A stretch of DNA of 5,415 nucleotides from NCBI GenBank assembly GCA_946185785.1, contig CAMHKP010000037.1, positions 1-5,415 on the forward strand, in the 5' to 3' direction. The translations under genes were made by a program, and so were the position numbers. The stretch is from an uncultured Alphaproteobacteria bacterium. Lineage in GTDB: Bacteria > Pseudomonadota > Alphaproteobacteria > Rs-D84. Under the pieces are notes generated by a model. It searched no databases. It saw nothing but the letters and a program-made list of their open reading frames with translations, and had not been told where the DNA came from. This document shows positions 1-5,262 of this stretch, one piece after another (the first letter of the stretch is position 1; each line of letters starts with the position of its first letter).

Positions 1-5
1 GCATT

Positions 6-81
6 GCCGGTCTAGCTCAGCTGGTAGAGCATCTGATTTGTAATCAGAGGGTCGGGGGTCCGAGTCCCTCGACCGGCACCA
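6..81 (+). tRNA. tRNA-Thr (anticodon UGU)
   Basis: The 76-base sequence folds as a full cloverleaf. The acceptor arms are GCCGGTC (6-12) and GACCGGC (71-77), the D stem is GCTC/GAGC (15-18 with 27-30), and the anticodon stem is TCTGA/TCAGA (32-36 with 44-48). The seven-base anticodon loop TTTGTAA places TGT at 39-41, which reads ACA threonine codons. The T stem is GGGGG/CCCTC with one G-U pair, the discriminator base is A78, and CCA is encoded in the gene at 79-81. The variable loop has five bases. One oddity is the T loop, which reads TCCGAGT rather than the usual TTCRANN, so position 55 is C instead of the U normally made into pseudouridine. The gene lies ten bases before a hairpin terminator. 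Its promoter must lie left of the window or in a longer tRNA transcript. Confidence 0.97.
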
Positions 82-90
82 GAAATAAAA

Positions 91-110
91 CACCGCCCGA
101 TTGGGCGGTG
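91..110. terminator. Bidirectional terminator between tRNA-Thr and the cvpA gene
   Basis: A perfect 8-bp inverted repeat has arms CACCGCCC (91-98) and GGGCGGTG (103-110) around a GATT loop. On the plus strand it is followed by a short, imperfect T stretch (ATATTTT). On the minus strand it is followed by TTTTATTT. The better U tract on the minus strand suggests it mainly ends the leftward thioredoxin-cvpA transcript, 21 bases after the cvpA stop, but it sits equally well to end the tRNA transcript. Confidence 0.85.
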
Positions 111-131
111 ATATTTTACAAAAACAAAAAA

Positions 132-893
132 TTATTCTTCTTTTTCGGTTGCCGCATCAATCGCATCTTTGACCTTGGCTGCGGTTTCAATTTGCAACAA
201 CTGATTTTCCAACGCGGTACGTTCAGACGATTTATAACCTGTCTCGGCTGGCTTGTCGCTGGCAGATGGTTTTGTGTCTTTCGCATCTGTTTTTTCTGCC
301 GACGTATCCTTGTTCGAAACCGCTGGGTTGATCAGGTTGTTATAAATTTCCATTGCTTCGTTCGTACCGGCCTGGTCACGCGCCAATAACTTATTTTCCT
401 TGCCCGGCACAAACCATTCATCCAATTTCACCGCAGTCACCTGCATAATCGGACGTGTACGCGCATTTGCCACCCATGACGGCAAACGTGGTGCATCGGA
501 ATAATACCACAACGCAACCCAATAAACGATACCCATTGCTGCAATTCCACGAACAATACCAAAAATCACACCCAGTGTATGATCGGTGACGTTCATAATG
601 CTATCTTGAATCCAATCGCGCAATTTTTGATTAAAGAAACCAACCGCAATCAAAATCACAAAGAATATAACAAAGTATGATGCAACCAATGTTCCAACGG
701 TTGATTCAGATAACTTGAACCAGCTTTGCAGCCAACCATCAACAATTGGCGCACCAAAACGTGCCGCCACCGCAGCAGCAATCCACGACAATGTCGCAAT
801 TGTTTCATATACACCGCCACGAATCGTCGCCCAAACGGTGGACGCTAAAACGATGACGATGTATATGTAATCAAGTATCGTTAAATCAAACAT
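132..893 (-). CDS. cvpA: CvpA-family inner-membrane protein
   Basis: The 253-residue protein has the CvpA (colicin V production) family layout: four hydrophobic segments in the first 130 residues (about 8-26, 32-50, 66-86 and 104-130), then a soluble tail. Family-like signatures are an N-terminal LDYIYI...RGG stretch (residues 7-27) and the D-x3-G-x3-G-x2-RG pattern at about 104-116 before the fourth helix. The E. coli protein is about 160 residues. Here residues 190-253 add a hydrophilic tail rich in K, D, E, S and A, probably disordered with a short helical end. CvpA proteins are linked to colicin V export, purF-operon expression and envelope stress tolerance, but their biochemical role is unsettled. 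The start is ATG at 893, with AGGT about 11 bases upstream. It lies downstream of the exported thioredoxin-like gene on the same strand and is followed by a terminator, so the two probably form an operon. Family assignment is fairly sure; function is not. Confidence 0.85.
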   Translation of the reverse strand: MFDLTILDYIYIVIVLASTVWATIRGGVYETIATLSWIAAAVAARFGAPIVDGWLQSWFKLSESTVGTLVASYFVIFFVILIAVGFFNQKLRDWIQDSIMNVTDHTLGVIFGIVRGIAAMGIVYWVALWYYSDAPRLPSWVANARTRPIMQVTAVKLDEWFVPGKENKLLARDQAGTNEAMEIYNNLINPAVSNKDTSAEKTDAKDTKPSASDKPAETGYKSSERTALENQLLQIETAAKVKDAIDAATEKEE

Positions 894-912
894 AATTTAA
901 TTTTACCTGCGA

Positions 913-1023
913 TTATTTTTTCTTGCGCCCAGTGCCGACCAGAACGAATCCCAATGCCGCGACCAAAGCAACTAATAATGCATAGAACCAAATGGTTGAA
1001 CCACCTTGTTTGTCTACATTATT
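913..1023 (-). other. Out-of-frame transmembrane anchor of the thioredoxin-like gene, reached by a one-base shift
   Basis: This minus-strand stretch is open but has no ATG of its own. It begins at the A10 run that ends the thioredoxin-like frame. Read with one A fewer, the upstream frame continues as NNVDKQGGS, then an uninterrupted hydrophobic segment of about 20 residues (IWFYALLVALVAALGFVLVG), then TGRKKK and TAA at 915-913. That is a textbook single-span helix with a positive cytoplasmic end, the correct topology to anchor a signal-peptide-bearing protein by its C terminus. The joined product would have 194 residues. Its stop lies 19 bases before the cvpA start, whereas the unshifted stop leaves an atypical 125-base gap. 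The coding potential is visible in the sequence; whether the shift happens in the cell, or the A run is miscounted, cannot be decided here. Confidence 0.75.
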
Positions 1024-1498
1024 TTTTTTTTGCCGCATCGTTTGATGCCGCTGTATATTCTGTAATTGTAGCCTTTTTGTCGGCATGACTATTTTTAAAC
1101 TCTTCGGCGTTTTCTTCCATTGCCTTTTTATTTTCCGCAGCCGCTGACTTTTCCGAATCGCTTAAGTCAACTTCGATTGCTTCACGCAATTCAGCCTGCA
1201 TAAAATCAGCATACCCTTGGAAGCACTTTTCACCGATAACTAATACAGGAACGCCACCCGATTCATATTCACATTTTTTCAATGCTTCCTGAAAAGTTGG
1301 CAAATTTGCGCCGTCCATAACATTGACTTCTGTGACCTTGATTTGTGGATATTCATAAACCAACGCGCTTGAAATAAATTCACGTGCATGATGACAATGT
1401 GGACATGTTGGTGAATAATAAACTGTGATATTTGCAGCCGATGCCGCACCCGCCATTGCAATGCCGCATACAGCAGAAACGATAGATAATGTTTTCAT
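1019..1498 (-). CDS. Exported thioredoxin/glutaredoxin-like protein, CPHC active site
   Basis: The 159-residue product starts with a Sec signal peptide: MKT, a hydrophobic core, and ASA as the cleavage motif near residue 21. A small thioredoxin-fold domain follows (about 23-110). It has a beta strand ITVYYSP, the redox motif C32-P-H-C35, and the cis-proline loop GGVP (P84) followed by VLVIGEKCFQGY. CPHC is the DsbA-type active-site sequence, so a periplasmic thiol-disulfide role is likely, but the domain is glutaredoxin-sized and lacks the DsbA helical insertion. Two more cysteines, C76 and C92, flank the cis-proline region. Residues 112-159 form a charged K/E/A linker. In this frame the protein ends in KKK encoded by an A10 run directly before TAA; a one-base shift adds a membrane anchor. 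The start has AAGGAG nine bases upstream and a promoter at 1531-1560. The first gene before cvpA. Substrate is unknown. Confidence 0.85.
   Translation of the reverse strand: MKTLSIVSAVCGIAMAGAASAANITVYYSPTCPHCHHAREFISSALVYEYPQIKVTEVNVMDGANLPTFQEALKKCEYESGGVPVLVIGEKCFQGYADFMQAELREAIEVDLSDSEKSAAAENKKAMEENAEEFKNSHADKKATITEYTAASNDAAKKK
1022..1031 (-). other. A10 homopolymer (possible slippage site)
   Basis: Ten consecutive A residues on the sense (minus) strand span the last alanine codon and three lysine codons of the thioredoxin-like gene, and the TAA stop follows at once. It is the longest homopolymer in the window; others reach about six. Runs of nine or more A are known to allow RNA polymerase slippage in bacteria. 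Loss of one A (A9) opens the membrane-anchor frame. Gain of one A (A11) gives two extra residues and a TAG stop. Confidence 0.6.
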
Positions 1499-1530
1499 GT
1501 GTGTTTTCTCCTTTTCCTTTTGGTAATGTG

Positions 1531-1560
1531 ATTATAGAAAATAAAATTTATTTGTCGCAA
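1531..1560 (-). promoter_or_regulatory. Sigma-70-type promoter for the thioredoxin-cvpA operon
   Basis: On the minus strand, TTGCGA (1560-1555) and a consensus TATAAT (1536-1531) are separated by 18 bases. The predicted start is near 1524-1525, giving a leader of about 26 bases that contains the AAGGAG ribosome site (1513-1508), nine bases before the ATG. The promoter faces away from ldh within a 131-bp divergent spacer. Confidence 0.65.
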
Positions 1561-1597
1561 GTGCTTTTTATAAAACATATAAAAAATTTTTACTAAT

Positions 1598-1613
1598 ATG
1601 ATATAATAAGACT
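1598..1613 (+). promoter_or_regulatory. Extended -10 promoter of ldh
   Basis: TATAAT at 1602-1607 is preceded by TGA (1599-1601), which gives an extended -10 element (TGn-TATAAT) and explains the absence of a recognisable -35 box. Transcription would start near 1614, leaving a leader of about 16 bases with the ribosome site GGGAG (1619-1623), six bases before the ATG. The A/T-rich stretch at 1565-1592 just upstream might act as an UP element. Confidence 0.65.
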
Positions 1614-1629
1614 GAAATGGGAGATTAAG

Positions 1630-2565
1630 ATGAAGATATCAATCATTGGAATCGGTTCGGTTGGTTCGGCAATTGCAACCGCTGTGAAAAATACTGGATT
1701 GGCACATGAAATCGTTTTGTTCGATATTGACGGTGTTCGCGCACGTGCAGCTGCCGAAGATTTAGGGCATGCTGCCGCATTTTCTTATGACGTAAAAATT
1801 ACTGCGGCAAATAATTATCGTGCAATTCGTGGTTCTGAAATCGTGATTATATCCGCAGGTGCAAATCAAAAACCTGGCGAAACACGTATGGATTTATTAC
1901 ATAAAAACGCCACTGTTATTCGTGATGTCGTACCAAAAGTTATGGCAAATGTAGACAGCAAAAAAGTAAAATTAGTAATTGTCACAAATCCATTGGATGT
2001 GATGGTTATGTTGGCACAAAAATTATCAAAGTTGCCAGCATCACGCGTAATTGGAACCGGAACAATGCTAGATTCGGCACGTCTGCGTGTGATATTATCG
2101 CGCACGTTGTCCGTTTCACCACAATCGGTAAACGCATATGTCCTTGGCGAACATGGCGACAGCAGTGTTATCGCATGGGATTGTGCAACAATCGGTGCAA
2201 TTGCATTAAATGATTTTTGCAAACAGACAAAAACACCATTAACCGCAAATGTGCGTGCAACAATTGACCATCGTGTTAAAACGGCTGCATATGAAATTAT
2301 TCGTGGCCGTGGTGCAACATGGGATGGAATTGCCGGTGCTGCTGCCGATTTGATACGTTCTATTGTGAATGATGAAAATCGCATTTTGACAGTAAGTGCC
2401 GTTGATGGTATTGGTGCAAAATCTGTAGCGATGTCATTACCACGAATTGTTGGGGCAAACGGTGTAACAAAAACATTAACACCAAAATTTGCCAAGGATG
2501 AATCCGCAGGCCTGCGACGCAGTGCGAATATCATTCGTAAAAATTACGATTCGCTGGGGAAATAA
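1630..2565 (+). CDS. ldh: L-lactate dehydrogenase
   Basis: The 311-residue enzyme belongs to the LDH/MDH superfamily and should reduce pyruvate to L-lactate with NADH in the cytoplasm, regenerating NAD+ during fermentation. The NAD-binding Rossmann start is GIGSVGSA (7-14), with acidic D32 at the end of the second strand region. The substrate loop NQKPGETR (79-86) carries Q80, the residue that selects pyruvate in LDHs where malate dehydrogenases have arginine, and R86. VTNP gives N120, LDSARLR gives D148 and R151, and LGEHGDS gives the catalytic H175. GRGATW supplies the active-site T230. Length is normal for bacterial LDH. The fructose-1,6-bisphosphate histidine of allosteric LDHs (H188, dogfish numbering) corresponds to N168 here, so activation by that sugar is doubtful. 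It is a single-gene unit with its own promoter and terminator. An LDH-like malate dehydrogenase is the alternative, disfavoured by Q80. Confidence 0.93.
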   Translation: MKISIIGIGSVGSAIATAVKNTGLAHEIVLFDIDGVRARAAAEDLGHAAAFSYDVKITAANNYRAIRGSEIVIISAGANQKPGETRMDLLHKNATVIRDVVPKVMANVDSKKVKLVIVTNPLDVMVMLAQKLSKLPASRVIGTGTMLDSARLRVILSRTLSVSPQSVNAYVLGEHGDSSVIAWDCATIGAIALNDFCKQTKTPLTANVRATIDHRVKTAAYEIIRGRGATWDGIAGAAADLIRSIVNDENRILTVSAVDGIGAKSVAMSLPRIVGANGVTKTLTPKFAKDESAGLRRSANIIRKNYDSLGK

Positions 2566-2567
2566 TC

Positions 2568-2594
2568 AAATGGGGCGAAAGCCCCATTTATTTT
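2568..2594 (+). terminator. Intrinsic terminator of ldh
   Basis: The 9-bp perfect stem AAATGGGGC (2568-2576) with GCCCCATTT (2581-2589) closes a GAAA tetraloop and runs into ATTTT. It begins three bases after the ldh stop codon. Confidence 0.85.
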
Positions 2595-2627
2595 GGTATT
2601 CAATCATATTTATATTACAAAAAACGA

Positions 2628-2643
2628 ATGATATGATGCGACT
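2628..2643 (+). promoter_or_regulatory. Extended -10 promoter of the GNAT-like gene
   Basis: TATGAT (2632-2637) is preceded by TGA (2629-2631), an extended -10 element. The 16 bases from 2628 match those at 1598-1613 upstream of ldh at 13 positions, including a shared GACT at the expected start site. A start near 2644 gives an 18-base leader with a GGGGGA ribosome site at 2652-2657, about five bases before the ATG. No convincing -35 box is seen. Confidence 0.5.
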
Positions 2644-2661
2644 ATAGACACGGGGGAAATC

Positions 2662-2961
2662 ATGACTGATAAAATTACATATACACCGTTCGCAAATGGC
2701 AATGGTTTTTATGCATATTGCAACGGGCAACCAATCGGTCAAATTACTTTTGTGCGCACTGGTCCAAATACAGTTATTATTGACCATACCGAAGTTAACG
2801 ATAACTACCGCGACAGTGATGTTGAATTAAATCTGGTGCGATGCGTATGCCAAATTGCGCGGGAACAGCACCGCAATGTTTTGCCAATTTGTCCAATCGC
2901 CCGAACTATGTTCAGTCGCTATCCAGAATTTGACGATGTGCGTATGTTACGCACCCGATAA
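2662..2961 (+). CDS. Small GNAT-type (YidJ/NATD1-like) acetyltransferase family protein, possibly degenerate
   Basis: The 99-residue protein resembles the short GNAT family known as Acetyltransf_CG (relatives include human NATD1 and bacterial YjdJ-like proteins). Recognisable pieces in order are the strand stretch AYCNGQPIGQITF (18-30), the IIDHTEV core (39-45), a helix VELNLVRCVCQIAREQ (54-69), and the family-typical end VLPICPIARTMFSRYPEF (73-90), which normally reads V-x-P-x-C-P-F followed by a HPEY/YPEY-like end. The acetyl-CoA pyrophosphate loop, normally R-G-x-G-x-G/A after the TEV strand, reads RDSDVE (50-55), so all its glycines are gone. It may therefore bind a different ligand or lack catalysis. 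Family substrates are unknown. The gene sits alone between two terminators with its own promoter and a strong GGGGGA ribosome site, so it looks expressed rather than decayed. Confidence 0.72.
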   Translation: MTDKITYTPFANGNGFYAYCNGQPIGQITFVRTGPNTVIIDHTEVNDNYRDSDVELNLVRCVCQIAREQHRNVLPICPIARTMFSRYPEFDDVRMLRTR

Positions 2962-2986
2962 AAAACGGGGCGTTGCCCCGTTTTTT
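2961..2986. terminator. Bidirectional terminator shared by the GNAT-like gene and proS
   Basis: The core stem CGGGGC (2966-2971) with GCCCCG (2975-2980) closes a GTT loop and is flanked by an A run on the left and T6 on the right, so the pairing can extend to 11 bp. Each strand shows a GC-rich hairpin followed by a U tract. It is so tight that the GNAT-like stop (2959-2961) touches the A run and the proS stop (2985-2987) lies in the T run. Confidence 0.9.
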
Positions 2987-4421
2987 AATAAGATTTTGCA
3001 ACGAACACATAACTTGGGTCGTTGTCGTCCAAACACCGACGTGAAATTTTATACTTTTCCATCATCGCATCAAATTTATCATTTGTTGTTAAATCGTACT
3101 TGATACGGAAAAATCCAATTTTACCAGATTCCAATGCTGCATCCAATTCTGCCAAATCGTTGACATTATGAATCATTGATTCGTTGCGTTTTTGTGCTGC
3201 AGCCAACATATCATATTGCACCTGACGCAACATATCATTAACGTGCGCAACAAATTCAGCCGATGAAATTGTTTTCTTGGAATCTTTACCAATATCACGA
3301 CGTGTGACCGTTATTGCATCTGTTTCCATTTCGCGACTGCCTACTTCTACCCGTAATGGAACACCACGCTTAATCCATTTCCACATTTTGTCTGGACTGC
3401 GCATATCAGAATCGTCAACCAAAACGCGAACGCCAGCACCACGCAATCTTGTAGCCAGTGCATGTCCATACGCATTCAAATCGTCTGCTGTTTCATCGCG
3501 TGTAATTGGAATAATCACAACTTGATATGGTGCAACCGCCGGTGGCAAAACCAAGCCATCATCATCGCTGTGTGTCATAAACAAACCACCCATCATACGT
3601 GTCGATGTTCCCCAACTGGTTGTCCACGCATGTTCCAATTTACCACTGGTACCCAAGAACTGAATACCAAAAGATTTTGCGAAATGTTGTCCCAAATCGT
3701 GCGATGTTCCCGCCTGTAAAGCCTTGCCGTCCTGCATAATTTGTTCAACAGTGTACGTATGGTCTGCACCGGCAAATCTTTCTTCTGGTGTTTTTTCACC
3801 CATAATGCACGGAATTGAAAGCACATTGCGCATATATTCACCGTACATTTTATGCATTTTACGCGCATCAGCATTCGCTTCGTCATGTGTGGCGAACACA
3901 TTGTGCCCTTCTTGCCAGTTAAATTCAGATGTACGCAAGAACATACGTGGGCGCATTTCCCAACGCATAACATTAACCCACTGATTCAATTTCATTGGTA
4001 AATCGCGATATGATTTGACCCAGCGCGACATTGCTTCGCCAATAATCGTTTCAGACGTTGGACGAATCACATATGGTTCAGTCAATTCCGCATCGGGATC
4101 TGGTTGCAATTTACCGTCAATCTTTTTTAAACGATAATGTGTGACAACCGCGGCTTCCTTGGCAAAGCCAGCAACATGTTCCGCTTCGCGATTAAAATAG
4201 TCGATTGGTATCAGTAATGGGAAGTTTGCATTTTGAACGCCATTTTCCTTGATACGCTTGTCCATTTCATCGCGCATTAATTCCCAAATTGCCCAACCAT
4301 ATGGCTTAATTGTCATACACCCACGCACAGGCGCACTTTCTGCCAAATCTGCGGCAACGATTAAATTTTGATACCACTGACTAAAGTCTTCGGCACGTGT
4401 TGGTGTAATTGCTGTTTTCAT
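2985..4421 (-). CDS. proS: Prolyl-tRNA synthetase, archaeal/eukaryote-like type
   Basis: This 478-residue cytoplasmic class II enzyme charges tRNA-Pro with proline using ATP. The catalytic core holds motif 1 around GCMTIKPYGWAIWELMRDE (34-52), the proline-binding loop RPTSET (120-125), motif 2 RWEMRPRMFLRTSEFNWQEGH region (153-173), and motif 3 GGLFMTHSDDDGL (278-290). An anticodon-binding domain begins with APYQVVIIPI (297-306) and is followed by a C-terminal domain ending in AKSY. The wording of motif 2, a length near 480, no editing insertion between motifs 2 and 3, and a terminal tyrosine all mark the type found in archaea, eukaryotes and some bacteria such as Thermus and Borrelia. The C-terminal domain normally holds zinc-binding cysteines; only C463 remains here, with D and N nearby. 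The start has AAAGAG seven bases upstream, overlapping the stop of the acyltransferase gene 11 bases away, so co-expression is expected. Confidence 0.95.
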   Translation of the reverse strand: MKTAITPTRAEDFSQWYQNLIVAADLAESAPVRGCMTIKPYGWAIWELMRDEMDKRIKENGVQNANFPLLIPIDYFNREAEHVAGFAKEAAVVTHYRLKKIDGKLQPDPDAELTEPYVIRPTSETIIGEAMSRWVKSYRDLPMKLNQWVNVMRWEMRPRMFLRTSEFNWQEGHNVFATHDEANADARKMHKMYGEYMRNVLSIPCIMGEKTPEERFAGADHTYTVEQIMQDGKALQAGTSHDLGQHFAKSFGIQFLGTSGKLEHAWTTSWGTSTRMMGGLFMTHSDDDGLVLPPAVAPYQVVIIPITRDETADDLNAYGHALATRLRGAGVRVLVDDSDMRSPDKMWKWIKRGVPLRVEVGSREMETDAITVTRRDIGKDSKKTISSAEFVAHVNDMLRQVQYDMLAAAQKRNESMIHNVNDLAELDAALESGKIGFFRIKYDLTTNDKFDAMMEKYKISRRCLDDNDPSYVFVAKSY

Positions 4422-4432
4422 CTTACTACTCT

Positions 4433-5260
4433 TTACTTAGTTGCAGGTTTATCTTTTATTTCCATATATTTTGCAGAAACCATTTCATGTAATTTTTCTG
4501 CGATTTGTTTTCTGTCCATGCCCGTTATGTCGGGTGCTGGCAAAACGGTTATTTCAACCATAAATCCACCCAATGCCATGACGTGAAATAATTGCCAAAA
4601 CGCTTTGCGTTCGCGTACCGCCAATGGCCCCATATCCATTTTAGCATTAGAAAAATATGCCAAATGATTTGCGATATCTTCATCACTAATTACATCACCA
4701 CGATGTGTACGATAATTCACAACAACTGGCTGAACCGTAATATTAGAATTTTCCACAATATTAAACATCGCACTTTTAAACGGCTTTACATATGCACCGT
4801 TGGTCGTTGTACCTTCGGCAAAGATAAACAATGGGTATGTCAGTTTTGATAACTGTTTATTTACTGTATCTAATGCCTGGGCTGCTGTTGCAGGGTTACG
4901 ATCAATAAATACAACCCCAAATTTTTTCGCAATTGGACCAACAACCGGCCAACGTGAGACTTCGCGCTTGCCAACAAAACTGCCACCAAATGCATAAGAC
5001 AACATCGCAATTTCAAAAAACGATATGTGATTTGATACAACCAGCAATGGTCGCGCAGACGTCAATTCACCATGCACACGCACACGCAAACCCGTTGTGA
5101 CCTTTAACCACCACATATAAACGCGCATATATGCAACAGATTTCGGTCCCGTTGGTAATAAAAATATAATTGGAACCTGAATAAAAATCCCAGTCCAGAA
5201 CAGAACTATGCGCACAACAGCGAATGCTTTTTTGAAAATATTTGGATTCTTAATTGCCAT
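4433..5260 (-). CDS. plsC: PlsC-like 1-acyl-sn-glycerol-3-phosphate acyltransferase
   Basis: The 275-residue protein fits the PlsC/LPLAT family, which transfers an acyl chain to lysophosphatidic acid to make phosphatidic acid at the inner membrane. A hydrophobic N-terminal helix (about 13-36) should anchor it. Motif I is NHISFFE (77-83), with H78 as catalytic base and E83 in place of the usual aspartate of H-x4-D. The stretch GKREVSRWPVVGPIAKKFGVVFIDR (97-121) covers block II, with the arginine at 121. Motif III is FAEGTTTNG (147-155), binding the glycerol phosphate, and VQPVVV (176-181) matches block IV. Glutamate at the H-x4 position also occurs in other alphaproteobacterial PlsC-like proteins, so activity is plausible. 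Acyltransfer to another lipid, such as ornithine lipid (OlsA-like), cannot be excluded. It is the middle gene of a leftward operon: two bases after the upstream gene and 11 before proS. The ribosome site is weak (AAGAA), suggesting translational coupling. Confidence 0.85.
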   Translation of the reverse strand: MAIKNPNIFKKAFAVVRIVLFWTGIFIQVPIIFLLPTGPKSVAYMRVYMWWLKVTTGLRVRVHGELTSARPLLVVSNHISFFEIAMLSYAFGGSFVGKREVSRWPVVGPIAKKFGVVFIDRNPATAAQALDTVNKQLSKLTYPLFIFAEGTTTNGAYVKPFKSAMFNIVENSNITVQPVVVNYRTHRGDVISDEDIANHLAYFSNAKMDMGPLAVRERKAFWQLFHVMALGGFMVEITVLPAPDITGMDRKQIAEKLHEMVSAKYMEIKDKPATK

Positions 5261-5262
5261 TA

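Noticed and set aside
108..389. A 93-codon plus-strand frame opposite cvpA
   Set aside because: Starts inside the terminator and is antisense to a convincing CvpA protein; its composition is that of a shadow frame.
913..1018. An independent small membrane protein gene between the thioredoxin-like gene and cvpA
   Set aside because: No ATG, GTG or TTG with a ribosome site is available ahead of the helix in that frame; the only natural entry is through the A run.
913..1023. A sortase-type or other processed sorting signal in the shifted tail
   Set aside because: The GG-linker, helix and KKK end resemble such signals in outline, but there is no LPxTG or similar motif and the context is Gram-negative; a plain membrane anchor is enough.
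1022..1031. A -1 ribosomal frameshift at the A run as the way to reach the anchor
   Set aside because: A -1 shift reads ATA ATG TAG and stops after two residues. Reaching the anchor needs +1 or -2, or loss of one A in RNA or DNA.
1499..1629. A small RNA or riboswitch in the divergent spacer
   Set aside because: The 131 bases are explained by two promoters and two ribosome sites; no stable GC-rich fold is visible.
1866..2534. A 222-codon open frame antisense to ldh
   Set aside because: It lies wholly inside the well-supported ldh, mirrors its codons, shows no family resemblance and has no ribosome site I can see.
1630..2565. Malate dehydrogenase as the name for the NAD-dependent dehydrogenase
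   Set aside because: The specificity position is Q80, the LDH residue, and the GEHGDS and GRGATW contexts fit LDH; malate dehydrogenases carry arginine at that position.
3593..3973. A 126-codon frame inside proS on the same strand
   Set aside because: Cysteine- and histidine-rich frame-shifted reading of proS; proS itself is intact with all class II motifs.
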